NCBI GenBank assembly: GCA_964510225.1
Contig: CAZEAN010000065.1
Span: 1 to 33,525, forward strand
Direction: 5' to 3'
From: CAZEAN01 sp964510225
GTDB lineage: Bacteria; Planctomycetota; Planctomycetia; Isosphaerales; Isosphaeraceae
DNA length: 33,525 nucleotides
The position numbers and the translations under genes were made by a program. This document shows positions 8,235 through 16,831 of the stretch, piece after piece. Numbering within the stretch: position 1 is the stretch's first letter; the number at the start of each line of letters is the position of its first letter. The notes under the pieces were generated by a model. It worked only from the letters and a program-made list of their open reading frames with translations. It did no database searches and was not told the DNA's origin.

Positions 8235-10139
8235 ATGATTACGGGTCAAGGGACATTCGATCGCTTCGCCGTGCCCGAGGAACTCGGGGAGATCCTCGCC
8301 AGATGTCCACACTGGTCGGTCCCAGAACACATTGGAGAGCTGGTCGACCTCGCTACGAGGGATGCCGTCGACGGCTGGCACGAGGTCTCATACGAGGTGC
8401 CGGGCCAAGGCCAGGTGGTCGAGGCTCGAGTCTGCCGAGTAACCAACGGGGTCGCCGCCAACTACCTTGAGCCTTACATGAGGCGTCGCGATCCCGAATG
8501 TATGGTCATCGGTGACGAACGGCCGACAAACAAGCCGACCTTCGCCGAACGTTTCGGGCGTCCCTTCGACAGGACGCGTGGTGAAACGTTCGAATGGCTG
8601 GCAACCCAGGAACTGGCTCTCTTCCCGTTTAACTCGGGGGTGCCGAACAAGGGGGTCCAAGCGGTGGCCGTGGTCCCGGCCAACGCGGGGTTCTTCGGGA
8701 TGGGGCTTGCCTTACTCCAGGGAATGATGACCCCTGAGGAAGTCCCTGCCGGATTCCACCCCAAGGCGGTGGTCTATGTCGCCCCGCCGTTCCGCCACAC
8801 ACATTTCGACGGCAAGCAGGTCGTGGTTCACAACCGACGCGAGGGCTTGCACGAGCTGTTCAGCTACAATCTCTACCCCGGCCCGAGCGCCAAGAAGGGG
8901 ATCTACGGAGTGCTCCTGGACGTCGGCGAACGCGAGAAGTGGGTGACGGCACACTGCTCGACGGTCCAGGTCATCAATCCCTACGGCAGCCGTTTGACAA
9001 TCATGCACGAGGGAGCCAGTGGCGGTGGCAAGAGCGAAATGCTCGAAGAGATCCATCGCGAACGCGATGGCCGTCTTCGAGTCGGTCGTAATCTGGTAAC
9101 TGGGCAGGAGAGCTATATCCTACTGCCGAGCGGCTGCCAGCTCCGACCTGTGACTGACGACATGGCCCTCTGCCACCCGAGCCTCAAGCGGACTGACGGT
9201 CGACTGGCACTCGTCGACGCTGAGGACGCCTGGTTTATCCGGGTTAATCACATTAACGATTACGGAATCGACCCGCACCTCGAGTATCGGACGATCCGCC
9301 CGAAGAACCCACTGCTGTTCTTGAATATTCGGGCCGTACCTGGAGCAACGGCCTTACTCTGGGACCATATCGAGGACGAGCCAGGCAAACCCTGCCCAAA
9401 TCCCCGGGTTGTCGTGCCAAGGGCCGACGTAGAAGGAGTGCTCGATGGTCCCGTCGCCGTTGACCTCCGGACCTTCGGTGTCCGATTCCCACCTTGCACG
9501 CGGGAGAACCCGAGTTATGGCATCGCTGGCCTGTTCCACTTACTCCCGCCGGCCTTGGCCTGGCTCTGGAGACTGGTCGCTCCACGAGGCCACGCCAACC
9601 CGAGCATCCTTGACGCCTCCGGCATGAGTTCCGAAGGAGTCGGCTCCTATTGGCCGTTCGCGACGGGCCGACGCGTCGACCAAGCGAACCTGCTGTTGGA
9701 CCAGTTCCGCGACGGCCGGAACATGCAGTACTTGTTGGTCCCTAACCAGCACGTCGGCTCCTGGCATGTCGGGTTCATGCCCCAGTGGATCATGCGGGAA
9801 TACTTCGCCCGCCGCGGGGTCGCCCGATTCGACCGTTCGCAGTTCGTGGCATCACGATGCTCGTTGTTGGGCTACTCGCCCACGGGCCTCGTGGTCGAAG
9901 GGGTCCAGATCCCCGACCAAGCGCTCCAGGTCGATCTGCAACCAGAGGTCGGTGAAGAAGCTTACGACGTCGGCTCGGCAATGCTGACAGGCTTCTTCCA
10001 GGACCAGCTCAAGAAGTTCCTCGTTCCCGATCTCGATCCGATCGGCCGTCGGATCATTGAGTGTATGCTCAACGGGGGAACCGCACGGGACTTTGAGGGG
10101 CTTATGGACTTGGGTCCCTTATTCGAAGAGGAAGGGTGA
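8235..10139 (+). CDS. DUF4914-family PEPCK-like P-loop protein
   Basis: Protein of 634 aa. The sequence matches my memory of the uncharacterised DUF4914 family (about 600-650 aa) over its whole length. Recognisable stretches are FFGMGLALLQG (about 153-163), PPFRHTHFDGK (about 184-194), the P-loop GASGGGKS (about 260-267), VTDDMALCHPSL (about 306-317), PCPNPRVVVPR, PPALAWLWRLVAPRGHANPS, SEGVGSYWPFATGR, LLVPNQHVGSWHVGF and QPEVGEEAYD. The compact P-loop followed by an Asp pair resembles the nucleotide site of phosphoenolpyruvate carboxykinase and HPr kinase, so an ATP- or GTP-dependent phosphotransfer or decarboxylation reaction is likely; the substrate is not known. No signal peptide, so probably cytoplasmic. 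GAGG lies 9 bases before the ATG. The gene appears richer in G/C-ending codons than its neighbours, which may mean transfer. It is not in an operon with any recognisable gene. Confidence 0.82.
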   Translation: MITGQGTFDRFAVPEELGEILARCPHWSVPEHIGELVDLATRDAVDGWHEVSYEVPGQGQVVEARVCRVTNGVAANYLEPYMRRRDPECMVIGDERPTNKPTFAERFGRPFDRTRGETFEWLATQELALFPFNSGVPNKGVQAVAVVPANAGFFGMGLALLQGMMTPEEVPAGFHPKAVVYVAPPFRHTHFDGKQVVVHNRREGLHELFSYNLYPGPSAKKGIYGVLLDVGEREKWVTAHCSTVQVINPYGSRLTIMHEGASGGGKSEMLEEIHRERDGRLRVGRNLVTGQESYILLPSGCQLRPVTDDMALCHPSLKRTDGRLALVDAEDAWFIRVNHINDYGIDPHLEYRTIRPKNPLLFLNIRAVPGATALLWDHIEDEPGKPCPNPRVVVPRADVEGVLDGPVAVDLRTFGVRFPPCTRENPSYGIAGLFHLLPPALAWLWRLVAPRGHANPSILDASGMSSEGVGSYWPFATGRRVDQANLLLDQFRDGRNMQYLLVPNQHVGSWHVGFMPQWIMREYFARRGVARFDRSQFVASRCSLLGYSPTGLVVEGVQIPDQALQVDLQPEVGEEAYDVGSAMLTGFFQDQLKKFLVPDLDPIGRRIIECMLNGGTARDFEGLMDLGPLFEEEG

Positions 10140-10622
10140 ATCACCCCGGCCGACTTGCGCAGGTTCAAGCGTGACGCGCCGTGAAGGCAGCTCAAGCGGC
10201 CGGGTTTGGTACAAGCTCCGGAAGCGAGATCGACACCCCAAACCCTCTGCGCCGATTCAATAGCGATGATCAACGTTGAGTCGATCCAGGGCAAGGGTGA
10301 ATGGGGCGAGCTGTACCTCAAACCCTGGCCTTCAGTCACGCTCGCTGGCAGCGATGGGATCAACCCCCCACTCGATCGCAGCCTCTCCCTGACAGACCTT
10401 CTCGCAATGAAGCGTACTTCGACAGCGTCCGCTGGTACATCACGAAGGCGACATGAGGACAATCTTCCTGTCCTCTTTATTTTGAAGGTCTGACGAAGAA
10501 GAACTTGCTCACGGTCAAGCGACTCTGTATGTTCAACAATGTTTGAGCGTTCTCCGGCGGTTCGAAGCGACCACCAAGACAAACAGATAAACATCACCGG
10601 ACACGGAGAAAGGTGATTGCTA
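10140..10622. other. Gap after the DUF4914 gene: short coding-like tail, then terminator
   Basis: Right after the TGA stop the same frame continues for 14 codons (ITPADLRRFKRDAP) to a second TGA, a peptide that looks protein-like. Further on, another frame ends with EAYFDSVRWYITKAT just before the terminator hairpin at 10455-10483. These may be remnants of a decayed gene or an extended 3' untranslated region. No frame here is both long and convincing. The final stretch (10484-10622) must contain the promoter of the DUF1549 gene, but I see no clear hexamers. Confidence 0.4.
10455..10483 (+). terminator. Intrinsic terminator
   Basis: GAGGACA (10455-10461) pairs with TGTCCTC (10469-10475) around a 7-base loop and is followed at once by TTTATTTT. 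It is oriented for plus-strand transcription and probably ends the DUF4914 transcript, about 320 bases after its stop codon. Confidence 0.7.
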
Positions 10623-12359
10623 ATGTTCCGTAGAGTCATCCTTGTACTATTCTCGATCGTTCTGGGATCCGCAGGAGGCTCGATAGCGATCGGTCAAGAA
10701 GAAGAGGGGACCTCGTCGACAGTCGCGCTTCACGACCAGATCGACCAATACATCGAGGATGCACTCGAAGAAGCCCCGGCGGCGCTCGCTACCGATGGCG
10801 AATTTGTCCGCCGTGTTTACCTTGACTTCACCGGGATGATCCCGACCAGCAATCAGGCCCGAGCCTTTCTCGATGATCCATCACCCTACAAGCGTGAGCG
10901 TCTGGTCGATGAACTATTGGAGTCACCCGAGTTCGCTCGGCAGTTTGCTCGATTCTTCGATTTGACCTTCATGGAGCGACGCCGGAACCGCTACGTCGAT
11001 CGTGACGATTGGGAGGCGTTTCTCCTCAACGCGGTAGCAACCAACCAACCCTACGACGAACTCTGTCGCGAAATCTTGAGTGCCAGCGGAGACGGCGAGG
11101 GGGTTGATCGTGCTCCGAGCCGGTTCCTCCTCGATCGTGAGGTTGAAGCAAATCTCGTCACCCGTGATCTGGGTCGAATCTTCCTTGGTCGTGACCTCCA
11201 ATGTGCACAGTGCCACGACCATCCCTTGGTCGAGGATTATAAGCAAGCGCATTATTACGGCATTGCTGCATTCGTCGACCGGACAAGCCTCTTCACCGAC
11301 CCTAAGTCGAAGGTCGCTCGGCTTGCCGAGAAGGCAGACGGCGTCACAAAATTCGCCTCCGTATTCATCGAGAATGATGAGCACACCACGGTGCCGAAGA
11401 TCTTGGAGCAACCGTCGGTCAAGGACCCCGAAGCAACCGGAGACGCCGGGATGGCGTACCTCTTGCCACCGGCGAAGTCGAAGCGATCAATTCCTCGTTA
11501 TAGTCGTCGCGACCAGCTTGCGATGGCACTCACGACTGATGTCGAGGCCTTTGACGCAAACGTCGTCAATCGGATCTGGGCCTACCTGATGAAGTCGGGC
11601 TTAGTCGAACCGGTCGACATGATGCACGCGGAAAACCCACCGTCGCACCCGGAAGTCCTTGACCTCTTGGCCGCTTCATTCCGTGAACATGATTATAACA
11701 TCCGCTGGCTTCTCCGTGAGCTTGCCGCCACTCGGGTCTATCAACGGTCATCGGAACCGCCGCCGACTGGTTCGGAAGGACTCTCCGATCCTTGGCAATT
11801 CGCCGTCTATCAGCTTCGACCAATGTCTGCAGAGCAGCTTTGCTGGAGCGTGATGCAAGGGCTCGGGATCGTTGCGTCGACACGCCAGCAAGTGATTCAA
11901 CAGATCGAGCAAGTCGACACCAAACTCGGAGACATCCTCGAAGCCGACCCCATTCGAGCAGATCGGAAGCCGTGGATCATCGAAGAAGCTCTCTTCAAGC
12001 GGCTCCGGGGAAACGAGGGGCAATTTGTCCGCTACTTCGGGTCTGGGGAAGGCCAGTCGCCCGATGCATTGCATTCGACCGTTCACCAAGCACTCTTCTT
12101 GAGCAACGGCCAGCCAATCCAGTCCTGGATCCGTCCTTCGGGAAAGAATCTCACTGCCACTTTGGTCGCGATCGAGGATCAGGACCAACTGATCGAAGAA
12201 CTCTACCTTGCCTTATTTTCAAGGCGCCCTTCAAGTCAAGAACGGCTTGATTTAAAAGCTTATCTCAACGATCAACCGGACGGAACCGGACGGCAAGAAG
12301 CGATTCAAGAGATGATCTGGGCGCTGCTCACCTCGACAGAGTTCCGCTTCCACCACTGA
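10623..12359 (+). CDS. DUF1549/DUF1553 protein with CxxCH motif
   Basis: Exported protein of about 578 aa. The first Met codon of the longest frame is a TTG; I choose the ATG at 10623, which has AGGTG 7 bases upstream. A signal peptide occupies about residues 3-24. The DUF1549 (PSCyt2) region follows, with GEFVRRVYLDFTGMIPT (about 60-75), SPEFARQFARF and DLQCAQCHDHP: the C-A-Q-C-H near residues 194-198 is a possible c-type haem or metal site. The DUF1553 (PSD1) region is recognised by ANVVNRIWAYLMKSGLVEPVD, NPPSHPEVLDLLA and the C-terminal LYLALFSRRPSSQE. Many family members are 700-1000 aa with an extra N-terminal cytochrome-like PSCyt1 part that is absent here. The DUF1501 gene follows 100 bases later, the classic planctomycete pair. 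The biochemical role is unknown; a link to polysaccharide degradation at the cell surface is often suggested. Confidence 0.92.
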   Translation: MFRRVILVLFSIVLGSAGGSIAIGQEEEGTSSTVALHDQIDQYIEDALEEAPAALATDGEFVRRVYLDFTGMIPTSNQARAFLDDPSPYKRERLVDELLESPEFARQFARFFDLTFMERRRNRYVDRDDWEAFLLNAVATNQPYDELCREILSASGDGEGVDRAPSRFLLDREVEANLVTRDLGRIFLGRDLQCAQCHDHPLVEDYKQAHYYGIAAFVDRTSLFTDPKSKVARLAEKADGVTKFASVFIENDEHTTVPKILEQPSVKDPEATGDAGMAYLLPPAKSKRSIPRYSRRDQLAMALTTDVEAFDANVVNRIWAYLMKSGLVEPVDMMHAENPPSHPEVLDLLAASFREHDYNIRWLLRELAATRVYQRSSEPPPTGSEGLSDPWQFAVYQLRPMSAEQLCWSVMQGLGIVASTRQQVIQQIEQVDTKLGDILEADPIRADRKPWIIEEALFKRLRGNEGQFVRYFGSGEGQSPDALHSTVHQALFLSNGQPIQSWIRPSGKNLTATLVAIEDQDQLIEELYLALFSRRPSSQERLDLKAYLNDQPDGTGRQEAIQEMIWALLTSTEFRFHH

Positions 12360-12459
12360 TCGATCCGATCCGATAATCACGAACCCAACTCAACCAGATT
12401 CCATCCATCCGACTGCATCCAACGCCTCGTGATCAGCAGACCGTTGAAGGAGCCCCGAC

Positions 12460-13755
12460 ATGCGATGCGATTATTCATGTAAATCGGCTGAGCACACCCT
12501 CTCACGACGCGCCTTTCTTGGTGGCACGGCGGCCGCTGGTGCGTTCGCAGGGGCAAGTTTTGCCGGACTACCGATGCCGGCTGTTGCTTCTGGCTTAGAG
12601 CAACAAAAGAAGCAGATCTTGATGGTCTGGCTCGCTGGGGGCGTCAGTCAGCTCGAAACCTGGGACCCCAAGCCGAAAACAGACACTGGGGGCCCGTTCC
12701 GATCGATCGAAACGTCAGTTCCGGGGATCCGGATCAGCGAACTCTTGCCCGAAACCGCAAAGTTGATGCATCATCTGGCTCTCCTTCGGAGCATCAACAC
12801 CAAGGAGAATGATCACGGGCGCGGTGCTTATGTCATGCACACGGGTCGACCTCAAACGCCCGGCCGTGATTATCCGCATCTTGGCTCGGTTGCCGCTTGT
12901 TTCGTTGCACCTGAAGATGACCCGCTCCCAGGGTACATTCATGTGACGCCCGGTGGCAGCGGCGGCGTCAGTGCGCGAGATGCGGCATTCCTCGGTCCGA
13001 AGTACGGTCCACTAACACTCGGCAACGGCAACGCTCCCGCAAACACAGGCCGGCACGATTCGATCACTCTGGAATCCGATCAAGCCCGACACCAGCTCCG
13101 CTCGATGTTCAGCGATCGCTTTGCTCTCCGACGTCGGACAGCGATCACTGATGCTTACACCAGTACTTACGAGCAAGCACTCCAACTGATGGAGCGTCGA
13201 GAGATCTTTGATGTCACCAAGGAACCGCAGAAGGACCAGGACCGCTACGGTTCTCACGATTTTGGCCGTCACTGCCTCTTGGCGCGACGGTTGCTTGAAG
13301 CCGGGGTCACCTTCGTCAAAGTCTCCCACTCCAATTATGACACCCATAACGAAAACTTTGCGTTCCACATTGAGCAGCTCGGCGAATTCGACCGCGGGTT
13401 CTCGAACCTCCTCAGCGATCTCGCTGATCGTGGGCAGCTAGAACACACACTCGTCATCGTCGCCTCTGAGTTCGGTCGGACCCCGAGGATCAATCACCTC
13501 TACGGTCGTGATCACTGGGGGAAAGCATGGTCGATCGCTTTGGGTGGGCTCGGGATCAAGACGGGTAATGTCGTTGGTGCCACAAACCACAACGGAACCG
13601 AAGTGAGCGATCGAGAGGTTGATGGTGGTCATCTCTTCCACACCTACCTCCATGCTGTCGGTATTGACCCACTCGTCGACGACTTCTTCGTGAACGGTCG
13701 TGACGTCCAAATCGCCGATCCTGCTGCCGGTCCAATCAACGAGCTTCTTGCCTGA
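12460..13755 (+). CDS. DUF1501 protein, Tat-exported
   Basis: Protein of 431 aa from the DUF1501 family, which belongs to the alkaline phosphatase/sulfatase fold superfamily. The N terminus carries a twin-arginine signal (LSRRAFLGGTAAAGAFAG, about 14-31), so it is exported folded, probably with a bound metal. Family stretches include ILMVWLAGGVSQLETWDPKP (about 53-72), LLRSINTKENDH, GYIHVTPGG, TFVKVSHSNYDTHNENF, IVASEFGRTPRIN, GRDHWGKAWS and the C-terminal VDGGHLFHTYLHAVGID. The His- and Asp-rich motifs are consistent with a metal site. AAGGAG lies 7 bases before the ATG. It pairs with the DUF1549/DUF1553 gene just upstream and probably shares a transcript with it. Exact reaction unknown. Confidence 0.93.
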   Translation: MRCDYSCKSAEHTLSRRAFLGGTAAAGAFAGASFAGLPMPAVASGLEQQKKQILMVWLAGGVSQLETWDPKPKTDTGGPFRSIETSVPGIRISELLPETAKLMHHLALLRSINTKENDHGRGAYVMHTGRPQTPGRDYPHLGSVAACFVAPEDDPLPGYIHVTPGGSGGVSARDAAFLGPKYGPLTLGNGNAPANTGRHDSITLESDQARHQLRSMFSDRFALRRRTAITDAYTSTYEQALQLMERREIFDVTKEPQKDQDRYGSHDFGRHCLLARRLLEAGVTFVKVSHSNYDTHNENFAFHIEQLGEFDRGFSNLLSDLADRGQLEHTLVIVASEFGRTPRINHLYGRDHWGKAWSIALGGLGIKTGNVVGATNHNGTEVSDREVDGGHLFHTYLHAVGIDPLVDDFFVNGRDVQIADPAAGPINELLA

Positions 13756-13893
13756 TCGTGCTTGGAACCGAGATCAATTGCGGTTGACGAGGCGGTTGTT
13801 CATTCCATCTTCAAAAGACCTCGGTAAGATCGTTGCGCGTTCGTAACAAATCCGAACAGGACCGCATCGACGACTCGAAACACCGAGGATCTG

Positions 13894-15465
13894 ATGAACA
13901 TCACGAGGCTTCTCGGGATGACGACAGGGTTTGCCCTCTGCGTCACCCCGTTGTTGGCACAAGAAGAAACAATCGAAACGGCAACAGGTGTCGTTTACCT
14001 CGATCGTGACGCCAATCAGTCGCGAGACGAAGGTGAGCCCGGTTTAGCCGGAATCAAGATCTCGAATGGTCGCGACATTGTTGTGACTGACGGCGAAGGT
14101 CGATACGAAATTGATGTCGATCAAGACGACATCATCTTTGTGATCAAGCCTCGGGGATTCAGGACCCCACTGACCGAACTCAACCTCCCCAGATTCTTTT
14201 ACATCCATAAGCCGAACGGTTCTCCCGAATCCGAGTTCGGTGGTGTTGCCCCGACCGGTGAGCTTCCGGAATCGATCGACTTTCCCCTCACTCCCCAGGT
14301 CGAGCCGGAAGTCTTCCGCGCCTTGATGTTCGGCGACACACAGCCGAGCGATATCAAAGACGTCGAGTACATCGCTCATGACGTGGTCGAGCAAATCATT
14401 GCTGAAGGAACCGACGCATCGCTCGGTGTTACGCTCGGCGATATCGTCAACAACGATCTCTCGTTGTTCGGGCCCATGAACCAGACTATTGGGCTGATCG
14501 GGATTCCGTGGTACAACGTCATCGGCAACCACGACATGAACTTCGATGCCACGAACGACGTTCATTCTGATGAGACGTTCGAACGCGTTTACGGCCCTTC
14601 CTACTACTCGTTTGATTACGGCCCGGTTCACTTCATGGTCCTTGATGACGTCACCTGGTACATCCCCGAAGGAAGCGATCGTGGTCGCTACAAGGGTGGA
14701 CTCGGTGAAGAGCAGATGACCTTCATTCGGAACGACCTGGCGATGATTCCGAAGGATCAACTCGTCGTCCTGATGATGCACATTCCTCTCGTCGGTGTTG
14801 AAGATCAGGAAGAGCTGTACAACTTAATCGAAGATCGCCCCTTCTCACTCTCCTTCTCAGCACACACCCACTTCCAGCAGCACGTCTTCATTGGTGAAGA
14901 TAGCGGATTCGATGGTGAAGAGCCTCACCACCACGTAATCAATGTCACCGTCTGTGGCAGTTGGTGGCGCGGTGCTCCGGATGAGAACGGAATCCCGAAC
15001 ACCACCATGCGTGATGGTGCTCCCAACGGCTATTCCGTTGTCACCTTCGATGGTCACGAGTATTCGATCGAATTCCGGGCCGCGCGACGCCCCGCCTCAC
15101 ATCAGATGAACATCTACGCCCCGGAAGCCGTCGCCTCGGCTGATGCCGGCGAAACGGAAGTGATCGTCAATGTCTTCGGTGGCTCGGAGAAGTCGGTCGT
15201 CGAAATGTCGATCGGTCAGACGGATGAGTGGGTCAAGCTTGAGCAGGCTGAGATCGAAGACCCGTACTACGTCGCCATGAAGAAGCTCGAAGAAAGTGAG
15301 ACACCGCCGCCAGGACGTCCGTTGCCAGACACCAGAAAGTCAGGACATATCTGGAAGGGAGCCCTTCCGGCCAACCTCCAGCCCGGCACACACTTGATTC
15401 GCGTTCGAACCGTTGACATGTTCGGACAGAAGTACCAAGACGCTCGTACCATCCGCGTTGAGTAA
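13894..15465 (+). CDS. Secreted calcineurin-like phosphoesterase with N-terminal SdrD/B-like domain
   Basis: Protein of 523 aa. Signal peptide about 1-22. Residues about 30-90 form a carboxypeptidase- or SdrB-like beta domain (GVVYLDRDANQSRDEGEPGLAG, then VTDGEGRYEI), typical of the MetallophosN domain. The catalytic metallophosphatase core follows with all motifs visible: DTQ (148-150), GD (182-183), GNHD (211-214), MMHIPL (His about 296) and AHTH (His about 324 and 326). A C-terminal beta region (about 375-523) matches the MetallophosC layout. It probably acts as a phosphomonoesterase or phosphodiesterase outside the cytoplasm on an unknown substrate. GAGG lies 5 bases before the ATG. It follows the DUF1501 gene by 138 bases and ends just before a strong terminator. 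Confidence 0.92.
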   Translation: MNITRLLGMTTGFALCVTPLLAQEETIETATGVVYLDRDANQSRDEGEPGLAGIKISNGRDIVVTDGEGRYEIDVDQDDIIFVIKPRGFRTPLTELNLPRFFYIHKPNGSPESEFGGVAPTGELPESIDFPLTPQVEPEVFRALMFGDTQPSDIKDVEYIAHDVVEQIIAEGTDASLGVTLGDIVNNDLSLFGPMNQTIGLIGIPWYNVIGNHDMNFDATNDVHSDETFERVYGPSYYSFDYGPVHFMVLDDVTWYIPEGSDRGRYKGGLGEEQMTFIRNDLAMIPKDQLVVLMMHIPLVGVEDQEELYNLIEDRPFSLSFSAHTHFQQHVFIGEDSGFDGEEPHHHVINVTVCGSWWRGAPDENGIPNTTMRDGAPNGYSVVTFDGHEYSIEFRAARRPASHQMNIYAPEAVASADAGETEVIVNVFGGSEKSVVEMSIGQTDEWVKLEQAEIEDPYYVAMKKLEESETPPPGRPLPDTRKSGHIWKGALPANLQPGTHLIRVRTVDMFGQKYQDARTIRVE

Positions 15466-15492
15466 GCTCTGTAGATCGACACGCTTGGATCA

Positions 15493-15528
15493 AAAACACC
15501 CTGCACTTCTACAAGTGCAGGGTGTTTT
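15493..15528. terminator. Bidirectional intrinsic terminator
   Basis: A perfect 16-bp stem, AAAACACCCTGCACTT (15493-15508) with AAGTGCAGGGTGTTTT (15513-15528), closes on the 4-base loop CTAC. Each strand ends its stem in a T run. It lies between the convergent phosphoesterase (+) and thioredoxin-like (-) genes and should stop transcription from both sides. Confidence 0.92.
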
Positions 15529-15589
15529 ATTATCAACAATCTTTTGATATCAACAAATTTTGCCAATCGATCTGACTCGCTTACTTTAT

Positions 15590-16645
15590 TTATCGACCGG
15601 ATTCTTCGAGAGCCTTCTTGTACTCTTGAAGTCGACTGTTCATCTCAGGTGATTGTTGTTCAGTCAGTTCCACGGCCTTCGACTGTGTCTCAACGGCGTC
15701 TTCAACCCTGCCGTTGACAAAGAAGGCGCGTGCTAACGTGTCAAGGATGTCAGCATTCTCACCTTCCGTCAAACGATTGACTTCAGCAGCAACCTTCAAC
15801 GCAAACGTCTTTGCAGCCGGCTTCAGTTGACGATTGGCTTCAGGGTCGACAAGCAACCATACAATTCCGTTTAAGCTCTCGGGCGCATCTGCATAAACAT
15901 TGGTAACAATACTGGATCCGTAGGCGATCGCTTCATCAACCCGTCCTGCTTCAAGCAGGTATTGGTACTTCGCCAGTGCAAGCTGTTCGACTAAGAGCGG
16001 TTCTTGCTCCATCGCCTCTTCCATCAGTCGAACGGCACCTTTGTAGTCATTGACCCGGAGCGTCTGAAACTTCTGGGTGAGCTGTTCGAGCGCCCTCTGA
16101 ATCGCTTGGATTTTCTCGAGATCGAAGGTCCCGGCCATCACATCAGCAAGAACCGGGTCGAGTTCCATCGGATGACCAATCCAGAGGATCTTTTCGTCTT
16201 GAACGACAAAGGCGGTCGGAATCCCGCCTTGCTCGGCGGCTTCCATCCAGTTCTTCGCCATGAAGCCCGAACGTTGGCCAGGCTCGACTGCATCAGCGGC
16301 GACGGCGTAATCCATCTGATCACCCATCTGCTGGACAAAGGGGCGAACCTGCCGCTGGTCGTTCTCGAAGACGCTGACTCCGATCACTTCGAGTCCTTGA
16401 TCCTTGTACATCGCTTGAAGTTCTGAGAGGTGAGGAATCGAGACCCGGCAAGGGCCGCACCAGGTAGCCCAGAATTCGACGACATACGTCTTCCCCGGCT
16501 CATATTCCGAAACCGGTCCGCCCTTGATCCACTCACCGACCTTAATCGACGGTGCTTTATCGCCTACGTTCAGGTCGGCAGCAGTGGCAACCGAGCCCAG
16601 CGTCATTCCGAAGAGCAGCACGAACGAGATTACCATTCTCTTCAT
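15590..16645 (-). CDS. TlpA/ResA-like thioredoxin with C-terminal helical repeat domain
   Basis: Exported thiol-disulfide oxidoreductase of 351 aa. Signal peptide about 1-22. The thioredoxin domain (about 25-175) has the active site WCGPC (Cys 63 and 66) and the cis-proline motif GGIPTAF (Pro about 143), with the TlpA/ResA-type opening VGDKAPSIKVGEWIKG. Residues about 190-351 are all-alpha and look like TPR-type repeats (for example LAKYQYLLEAGRVDEAIAYG, then LARAFFVNGRVEDAVETQSKAVEL). It may reduce or oxidise periplasmic proteins while the repeat part binds a partner. GGAGG lies 9 bases before the ATG. It is single, separated from the RND operon by 186 bases, and ends at the shared bidirectional terminator. 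Confidence 0.92.
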   Translation of the reverse strand: MKRMVISFVLLFGMTLGSVATAADLNVGDKAPSIKVGEWIKGGPVSEYEPGKTYVVEFWATWCGPCRVSIPHLSELQAMYKDQGLEVIGVSVFENDQRQVRPFVQQMGDQMDYAVAADAVEPGQRSGFMAKNWMEAAEQGGIPTAFVVQDEKILWIGHPMELDPVLADVMAGTFDLEKIQAIQRALEQLTQKFQTLRVNDYKGAVRLMEEAMEQEPLLVEQLALAKYQYLLEAGRVDEAIAYGSSIVTNVYADAPESLNGIVWLLVDPEANRQLKPAAKTFALKVAAEVNRLTEGENADILDTLARAFFVNGRVEDAVETQSKAVELTEQQSPEMNSRLQEYKKALEESGR

Positions 16646-16831
16646 GGCCGAAATCCTCCGAGAGTCAATTCAGTAGCGATCGTGAGCTTGATTCTCAAGC
16701 CACCCAATCGCGCAGGGAGTTGAGAGTGAAAAGTCGGTTAACTATACGGAGTGATCAACCCGAATGATCGATCATCCCCAAGTATTGTAACGAATGTTCA
16801 CAAGCTCTCGAATTCCGATTTCGATGGCCCC

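Noticed and set aside
8235..10139. Selenocysteine reading of the DUF4914 stop codon
   Set aside because: The family is not known to contain Sec, no clear SECIS hairpin follows, and only 14 codons would be added.
10206..10493. A 95-codon plus-strand frame after the DUF4914 gene
   Set aside because: Runs straight through the terminator hairpin and T tract, and the peptide has no pattern.
14044..14781. A 245-codon antisense frame inside the phosphoesterase gene
   Set aside because: Lies fully inside a well-supported gene with complete catalytic motifs; long antisense frames are common in this codon usage.
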